In this document: positions 57,448 to 64,000 of the stretch, one piece after another
How positions within the stretch are numbered: position 1 is the first letter of the stretch
Layout: every line of letters begins with the position of its first letter
Assembly (NCBI RefSeq): GCF_904849725.1
Contig: NC_058519.1
Span: forward strand, 184,191,703 to 184,255,702
Direction: 5' to 3'
DNA from: Hordeum vulgare subsp. vulgare
Taxonomy: Eukaryota; Streptophyta; Magnoliopsida; Poales; Poaceae
Length of the DNA stretch: 64,000 bases
Translations under genes and position numbers: made by a program
The notes under the pieces: model-generated
Seen by the model: only the letters and a program-made list of their open reading frames with translations
The model's database searches: none
Told to the model about the DNA's origin: nothing

Positions 57448-58299
57448 TGAAAGCACAATTGCTCCCTAGTGTAGTTTTGATAATTGATCACAACATATGC
57501 ATCATTGGACTAATAAGTTTTCCACGTACATTTCAGAAAAGTTCAAAAGATGCTATGGCTAAAGGCTTATGTGGAGATGCCCCTTGATGCAACAAAGGAA
57601 TAATATTGGCTCAAGCTTCAAGCGAAAGACTCTTCATTTTATATTTGTGAGAAATCACTTTTGAGTCCATAGGAAAGCCAATACTATTAAAAGGGCTAAG
57701 GTAGGAAAATGAACTGATTGTTCACAATGTTCAATGTTAGCCACCAAAATACTGTGTAATTTTTCCCACATAACCACTTTGTCAAACTCCACTACTCAAA
57801 TTCGATGTCACCAACTTTCATATTGATTTTGACCTCAGACAGAAACCCTAGCCATTCCCACCAAATCGGTGCAACCGAATCCATGTTGGTGCTACTGAGT
57901 TTGGGTGACCAACTTTTGGGTGCCTCGGTACACATAATCGGAATTTCCGAGCTTGAGTATCAGTGCCACCGAGTTTGTTCATCTGACCGTTAGCCACCTT
58001 TTCGGTGCCACCGAGTTTCATATATCGGTCTCACCGAAATTCAAAAGTTGCTACCTTTGTGCCAATCGGTACCACCAAGTGTTTCACTTTGCTGTCACCG
58101 AGTTTTCCACTTTGTGTGTAATGATTGGATTTCGTGTGCTGCCTATATATAGCCCTTCACCCACCTCTCATTCATGGGAGAAGCACTCATAACACACACA
58201 CTTCATTGCTAGATCCATTTTCTGAGAGAGAACCACCTCCTCATGTGTTGATACCAAGATATTCCACTCCAATCATTTGAAACTTGATCTCTAGCCTCC
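57448..58299 (+). repeat. Third LTR of the Copia A/B family, first 852 bp
   Basis: Begins with the best-preserved family terminus, TGAAAGCACAATTGC. It carries palindromes at 57860-58110 and a TATA box CCTATATATAG (58142-58152), and stops after CTAGCCTCC where the next Gypsy inserts. The remaining 3' part is expected beyond the window. Confidence 0.88.
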
Positions 58300-59876
58300 T
58301 AATACTTCTCCAACGTATCTATAATTTTTGATTGTTCCATGCTATTATATTATCTGTTTTGGATGTTTTATATGCATTAATATGTTGTTTTATATTATTT
58401 TTGGGACTAACCTATTAATCTAGAGCCTAATGCCAGTTTCTGTTTTTTCCATGTTTTTGAGTATTGCAGATAAGGAATATTAAACGGAGTCAAAACGGAA
58501 TAAAATCTCCGAAATGATTTTTCTTTGAACTTAAAAAACACACAAGACTTGGAGTAGGGGAAGGGCATCTGCCAGGAAGCCATAAGCCTGCAAGGCGCGC
58601 CCTAAGGGGGTGGTCGCGCCCCCTGGCTTGTGGGTCCCCTGCAGGTCTCCTAACCCTATTCTTTGGCCTATAAATTCCCAAATATTCTCGTATCGTAGGA
58701 GGGATCCACGAAAATAGTTTTACGCTGCCGGGAGCTTCTGTTCCCGTGAGATCCAATCTAGGAGCCTTTTACAGTAATCTGTCGGAGAGGGAATTGATCA
58801 TGGAGGGCATCTACATCAACTCCATTGCCCCTCCGATGATGCGTGAGTAGTTCACCACAGACCTACGGGTCCATAGCTAGTAGTTAGACGCCTTATTCTC
58901 TCTCTTTGATCTTCAATGCCATGTTCTTCATGATCTTCATGGAGATCAAACCGATGTAATACTCTTTTGCTGTGTGTTTGTTGAGATCCGATGAGTTGTG
59001 AGTTTATGTTCAGATTATCTATGAATATTATTTGAGTCTCTTCTGAATTCTTATATATATGATTTCATATCTTTGCAAGCCTCTTTGAATAATTGGTTTG
59101 GTTTGGCCAACTAGATTTGTAACTCTTGCAATGGGAGAAGTGCTTAGTTTTGGGTTCAATCTTGCGGTGTCCTCACCCAGTGACATAGTAGGAGTAGCGA
59201 GGCACGTATTGTATTGTTGCCATCGAGGATAAAAAGATGGGGTTTTCATCATATTGCTTAAGTTTATCCCTCTACATCATGTTATCTTACTTAATGCATT
59301 ACTCTGTTCTTCATGAACTTAATACTCTAGATGCAGGCAAGAGTCGATCGATGTGTGGAGTACTAGTAGTAGATATAGAATCGTTTCGGTCTACTTGACA
59401 CGGACGCCATGCCTATATGCACAATAATTTCCTTGGATATCTTCATAATTATTTGCTTTTTGATCAATTGCTCGACAGTAATTTGTTCACCCAGCGCATT
59501 ATTTTCCTTTATGAGAGAAGCCTCTAGTGAAACCTATGGCACCCGGGTCTATTTTCAATATTATACTTTCAGATCTATAAACCAAAAATACCAAAAATAT
59601 ATTGTTGCAATTTATTTACTTTTGTTTTCACAATCTTTTATATCTATCTCTATCAGATCCCATCCTTGCAAATAACTCTGAAAGGATTGACAACCCCTTT
59701 ATAGCGTTGGGTGCAACTGTTTGATTATTTGTGTAGGTACTACGATTGGGTCCTTGCTTGTTCCTCCTACTGGATTGATACCTTGGTTCTCAATAAACTG
59801 AGGGAAATACTTATCTACTTCACTGCATCACCCTTTCCTCTTTAAGGGAAAAGCAACGCAAGCTCAAGAAGTAGAA
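58300..59876 (+). repeat. 5' LTR of the gag-protease Gypsy
   Basis: Starts TAATACTTCTCCAACG (mutated TGATACGTCTCC). Palindrome arms 58580-58599 and 58616-58633; TATAAA at 58679-58684. The 3' edge, placed at AGCTCA 59876, is uncertain by about 20 bp. Confidence 0.8.
58679..58684 (+). promoter_or_regulatory. TATA box of the gag-protease Gypsy LTR
   Basis: TATAAA in GGCCTATAAATTCCC, the same context as 36900 and 46301. Confidence 0.65.
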
Positions 59877-59887
59877 ATAAGGATTTC

Positions 59888-59905
59888 TGGCACCGTTGCC
59901 GGGGA
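59888..59905 (+). other. Primer binding site, tRNA-Asp type
   Basis: TGGCACCGTTGCCGGGGA, one mismatch to the consensus. Confidence 0.88.
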
Positions 59906-60092
59906 GGATACATAGCAAGATCAAGCCTATCAAGTACCCATCACAAACTCATCTCATGAATTTACTTTATTTCCCATTTGGCTCTCGTTTTCCTCTCCCC
60001 CACTTCTAAAACGGTTTTCAGAAAATACCAGAAATATTTTCCTTTTTATTCGCACTTTTTCATTCGTCATTTTGTTTGCTTGCTTTGTCACG

Positions 60093-61637
60093 ATGGCTCA
60101 ATAGAATACCAAGGTATGTGAATTTTCCACTACTAATAATAATGATTTTATTAGTACTCTGATTTCTCCCACCACTAGTGTGGAATCTTGTGAAATTAAT
60201 GCCGCTTTGCTCAATCTTGTTATGAAAGAACAACTTTCTGGCCTTCCTAGTGAAGATGTTGCATCACATCTAAATACTTTCGTTGAGTTGTGTGATATGA
60301 AAAAGAAGAGAGATGTGGATAATGAAATTGTTAAATTGAAGCTATTTCCTTTCTCACTACGAGATGGTGCCAAAACTTGATTTTCATATTTACCTAAAAA
60401 TAGTATTGATTAATGGAATAAGTGTAAAGATGCTTTTATTTCCAAGTACTTTCCGCCCGCTAATATTATCTCCCTTAGGAACGATATAATGAATTTTAAT
60501 CAACTTGATCATGAGCATGTTGCACAATCTTAGGAGGGGATGAAACTAATGATTAGGAATTGTCGTGCGCATGGTTTGCGTTTATGGATGATTACACAAA
60601 AAATTTATGCGGGGTTGAATTTTCCTTCTAGAAATCTTTCAATTTCCGCCGCGGGTGATACCTTTATGTAAATCACATTAGGAGAAGCTACTAAACTCCT
60701 ATATAATATTATGACAAATTACTCTCAATCGCATACCGAAAGATCTCCTACTAGTAAAAAAGTGCATGCTATTGAAGAAATAAACACTTTGAGTGGAAAG
60801 TTGGATGAATTAATGAAATTGTTTTCTAGTAAGAGTTCTCCTATTGATCCAAATGATATGCCTTTGTCTTCTTTGATTGGAAATAATAATGATTCTATGG
60901 ATGTGAGTTTTGTTGGTAGGAACAATTTTGCCAATAGCGCGTATAGAGGTAATTTCAATCCTAGGCCGTTTCCTAGTAATTCCTCTAACAATTATGGTAA
61001 TTCCTACAACAATCTTATGGAAATTAGAATAATATGCCCTCTGATCTTGAGAATAATATTAAATAATTCATTAGCTCTCAAAAAGGTTCAATGCTATGAT
61101 TGAAGAAGAATTGCTCAAGATTGATGATTTGGCTAGGAACGTTGATATAATTTCTCTTGAGATTGATTCTTTGAAAATTATATCTATTCCACCAAAGCAT
61201 GATATTAATTAGTCTTTAAAATCTATGAGACATTCTATTGATGAGTGTAAGGAAAGAATGGCTAGAATATGTGCTAAGCGTGAATGGTTGAAAAGGTGTT
61301 TTCTCGTGATAATGATGATGAAGATCTTAAAGTAATTGATGTGACACCTATTGAATCTTTGTTTTCTAGTATAAATCTTGAAAAAGATGGGACAGGATAT
61401 TAGTCAACTTTAGTTAAAAGGCGTCCCAATGATTCAGAGTCTATAGATCTTAATGATATTATTGATAAAAGTGGGATTGAAGAGGTCAAAACTTCAAATA
61501 GCAATGAGCCCACTCTTTTGGATTTCAAGGACTTTAATTATGATAGTTTTTCTTTGATTTATTGTGTTTCCTTGTTTCAATCAATGTTTAATTCTCGACA
61601 TGCTTAAAATCTAAATAAAGCTTTTACTAAACATATT
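60093..61637 (+). pseudogene. Athila-like Gypsy gag, broken
   Basis: ATG at 60093 with TAG as codon 4 (60102-60104). The frame then gives NAALLNLVMKEQLSGLPSED, LKLFPFSLRDGAKT, CKDAFISKYFPPANI, NCRAHGLRLWMITQKIYAGL and the TKLLYNIMTNYSQ segment, the retrotransposon gag core of Athila-like elements, with further stops near 60380, 60413, 60532 and 60670. An Asn-rich linker (NNYGNSYNN) follows, then frameshifted remnants to about 61600. It would form particles. Confidence 0.85.
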
Positions 61638-62165
61638 GTGGATGCTATGATGAAATCTTTTGAAGAAAAACTTGAGTTGGAAGTCTCTATACCTAGAAAG
61701 CTTTATCATGAGTGGGAACCTACTATTAAGATTAAAAGTAAATATTATGAGTGCCATGCTTTGTGTGATTTGGGTGCTAGCGTTTCCACGATTCCAATAA
61801 CTTTATGTGATGTGCTAGGATTCTGTGAATTTGATGATTGCTCTTCAAATTTGCATCTAGCGGATTCTACAATTAAGAAACCTGCGGGGTGGATTAATGA
61901 TGTTGTTATTGTTGCAAATAGGAATTATGTGCCCGTAGATTTTGTAATTCTTGATATAGATTGCAATCCTACATGTCCTATTATTCTTGGTAGACCTTTC
62001 CTTAGAACGATTGGTGCAATTATTGATATAAATGAAGGTAATATTAGATTCCAATTTACATTAAGGAAAGGCATGGAGAAATTTCCTAGAAATAAAATAA
62101 TATTACCTTATGAATCCATTATGAGAGCTACCTATGGATTGTATACCAAAGATGAAAATACCTAG
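61638..62165 (+). pseudogene. Gypsy aspartic protease domain
   Basis: 175 open codons. Catalytic CDLGASVSTIP at about 61763, then DFVILDIDCNPTCPIILGRPFLRTIGAIIDI, the standard C-terminal protease block with ILGRPFLRT. The frame ends in TAG 62163-62165 soon after ESIMRATYGLY. It is the best-preserved coding piece of this element, but as part of a broken gag-pro polyprotein it is not functional. It would cleave the gag polyprotein. Confidence 0.88.
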
Positions 62166-62197
62166 ATATATTGCATTATGCATAGCTAGGGACGTTA

Positions 62198-62227
62198 AAC
62201 AATAGCGCTTGTTGGGAGGCAACCCAA
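62198..62227 (+). other. Conserved post-ORF stem-loop block
   Basis: AAACAATAGCGCTT followed by GTTGGGAGGCAACCCAA; TTGGG pairs with CCCAA. Same block as 39253-39285. Confidence 0.65.
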
Positions 62228-64000
62228 TTTTACTTTTATGATTTTGTTTTTGCTTCTGTTTTTTAGTGCTGCACACATTATTATCTCCGTAATAATTGTG
62301 TTTTGTTTTTTTAATTCGTGTTTGATCGAAGTAAGACCTTTGGGATGGTCTACGGTGTTTGCGAGTTGATTTTGCTGAAAAATAGAAACTTTTGCTCTCA
62401 GTCTAGGAATTTTGTTAATTCACTAGAATGTTCTTTTGATATGCACTTTTTACACAAGATTTGCTTACAAATTTCCTAGACAGTACTAATTTTTCAGAAG
62501 TTTTGGAGTTACAGAAGTATTTGAAGTAAACAAATTTCTACAGACTGTTCTTTTTTTGACAGATTATGTTTTGTTTGTGTTGTTTGCTTATTTTGATGAA
62601 TCTATAGGTTGCATCGGGGGGTATGAACCATGGAGAAGTTGGAATACAGTAAATATTACATAAATATAAATAAATAATGAGTTCACAATAGTATCTAAAG
62701 TGGTGATTTAATTTTCTTATTCTAACGGGTCTCATGAGTTTTCTGTTGAGTTTTGTGTTGTTAAGTTTTCAAGTTTTGGGTAAAGATTTGATGGACTATG
62801 GAATAAGGAGTGGCAAGATCCTAGGCTTGGGGATGACCAAGTCACCCCAAGCCATATTCAAGTATACCAAAGAGCATAAGCTTAGGTATGCCCCTAAGGC
62901 ATCCCCTCTTTCTTCTTCCATCCATCGGTAAATTTACTTGAGGCTATATTTTTATTCACCAAATGATATGTGTTTTGCTTGGAGCGTCTTGTATGATATG
63001 AGTATTTACTTTTTAGTTTGCCACAATCATCCTTGCTGCACACATATTTTGAGAGAGACACGCTGAATCATGAATTTATTAGAATACTCTTTGTGCTTCA
63101 CTTATATCTTTTGAGCTAGGCAATGTTGCTCTAGTGCTTCACTTATATCTTTTAGAGCACGACAGTGTTGTGTTTTATAGAAATTATTAAACTCTCATAC
63201 CTCACTAATATTATTTTGAGATTTCTTCAAACATCATGCTAATTGGTTTAGGTTATGAATTTATTCCTGATATAATGAGCATCCAATAGGGATATAATAA
63301 AAACTTTCATATTAAGTGCATTGAATATGATGAGGAGTTTGATTCCTTGTATATAGTTTTGAGATATGAAGATGGTAATATGAGAGTCATGCTAGTAAGT
63401 AAATGTGAATTAGAAGGAATACTTGTGTTAAAGCTTGTGATTCCCATAGCATGCATGTATGGTGAACCGTTGTGTGATGAAGTCGGAGCATGATTTGTTT
63501 AATGATTGTCAACCTTTGTGTGGAGGTCGGGATCGCGCGATGGTTAACTCCTACCAACCCTTCCCCTGGGATCATGCCTCTAATACTTTGTTTCGATAAC
63601 TAATAAGATTTTGCAATAAGTATGTGAGTTCTATATGACTAATATTGAGTTCATGGATTATAAGCACTCTCACCCTTCCACCTTTGCTAGCCTCCCTAGT
63701 ACCGCGCGACTCTCGCCGGTACACTAAACCCACCTTCCTCAAAACAGCCACCATACATTTTCCTCAAAACAGCGACCATACCTACCTATTATGGCATTTT
63801 CATAGACATTCCGAGATATATTGCCATGCAACACCACCGTCCTATTTTTATGACATGCATCATCACTTCCATATTGCTTGTAGAGTCATAGTTTGTTCTA
63901 GATATCGAGTTGTAATCTTTTGAGTTGTAAGTAAATAAAAGTGTGATGATTTGCATTATTAGAGCATTGTCCCATGTGAGAAAAGGATGATGGAAGCTAT
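62228..64000 (+). other. Long non-coding 3' region of the gag-protease Gypsy
   Basis: No ORF. Matches 39286-41060 in order by eye. A local duplication of TTCCTCAAAACAGC(C/G)ACCATAC lies at 63735-63781. Continues past the window. Confidence 0.6.

Larger units (their letters stand above)
58300..64000 (+). mobile_element. Non-autonomous gag-protease Gypsy, 5' part
   Basis: LTR about 58300-59876, primer site 59888-59905, gag from 60093, protease ORF to 62165, then a long non-coding region to the window edge. The expected target duplication is CCTCC (58295-58299) on the left. No RT or integrase is seen in the 1.8 kb after the protease stop, so it looks like the gag-pro class of non-autonomous Athila-like elements; pol further right cannot be excluded. 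Confidence 0.82.

Noticed and set aside
1..64000. Host protein-coding gene, tRNA, rRNA or CRISPR array
   Set aside because: No ORF outside transposable elements shows a credible domain or exon structure. No tRNA-like clover leaf, rRNA block or regularly spaced repeat array was found by eye.

Overview
This 64 kb window looks like intergenic DNA from a large grass genome, most likely a Triticeae cereal (wheat, barley, rye, Aegilops). The evidence is a BARE-1/Angela/WIS-type Copia element (LTR termini close to TGTTGGAAATATGCCC and ACGTTACCCAACA), several Gypsy elements with LTRs starting TGATACGTC and a tRNA-Asp-type primer site, a CACTA transposon with GACGGCAAAG subterminal repeats, and layered nesting. 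I found no credible host gene, tRNA, rRNA or CRISPR array. Nearly every recognisable coding region belongs to a transposable element and is broken by stops or frameshifts. Family names below come from memory of termini and domains, not from a search.

Layout, left half. (1) 1-3746 is the 3' end of a + strand Gypsy element inserted into the gag of a - strand SIRE/Maximus-like Copia element (Copia A, 3747-24446; it continues left of the window). (2) The 5' LTR of Copia A is split at 4504/23243 by a complete - strand Angela/BARE-like Copia (4505-23237, target duplication GTAAC). (3) The 3' LTR of that Copia is split by a complete - strand Athila-like Gypsy (4882-15009, target duplication GAGAT) carrying gag-protease, RT-RNaseH-integrase and a small accessory ORF downstream of pol. 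This gives at least three nested generations.

Middle. 24447-24942 is unassigned AT-rich DNA. 24943 to about 31520 is a CACTA element: a degenerate tnp2 in which the N-terminal transposase-associated segment is fused to the C-terminal DUF4216-like segment, followed by an eight-exon tnpA-like (Transposase_24-type) gene with a single in-frame stop. A MITE-like element sits in its 5' leader. 31521-33882 is unassigned.

Right half. 33883-56598 is a composite of Gypsy LTRs and internal DNA: a + LTR, an inverted LTR fragment, a second + LTR at 36560-38102, an internal region with a broken 316-codon ORF, and a third LTR. It is interrupted by a 4.0 kb solo LTR (41571-45583, target duplication TTACC) and by a complete but pol-less Copia B (47149-56508, target duplication GAGAT), the same family as Copia A. 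56599-57447 is the end of a second Gypsy of the 4882-15009 type. It is broken by a third LTR of the Copia A/B family (57448-58299), which is itself broken by a gag-protease Gypsy running off the window (58300-64000).

The observations most worth following: a palindrome just upstream of the TATA-like box in most Gypsy LTRs, kept as a structure while its sequence changes; an extra internal copy of that palindrome ahead of the accessory ORF; arrays of a TCGGTNNNACCGA palindrome in LTRs and internal DNA of the pol-less Copia family; and a shared stem-loop block at the end of the ORFs of two non-autonomous Gypsy elements.
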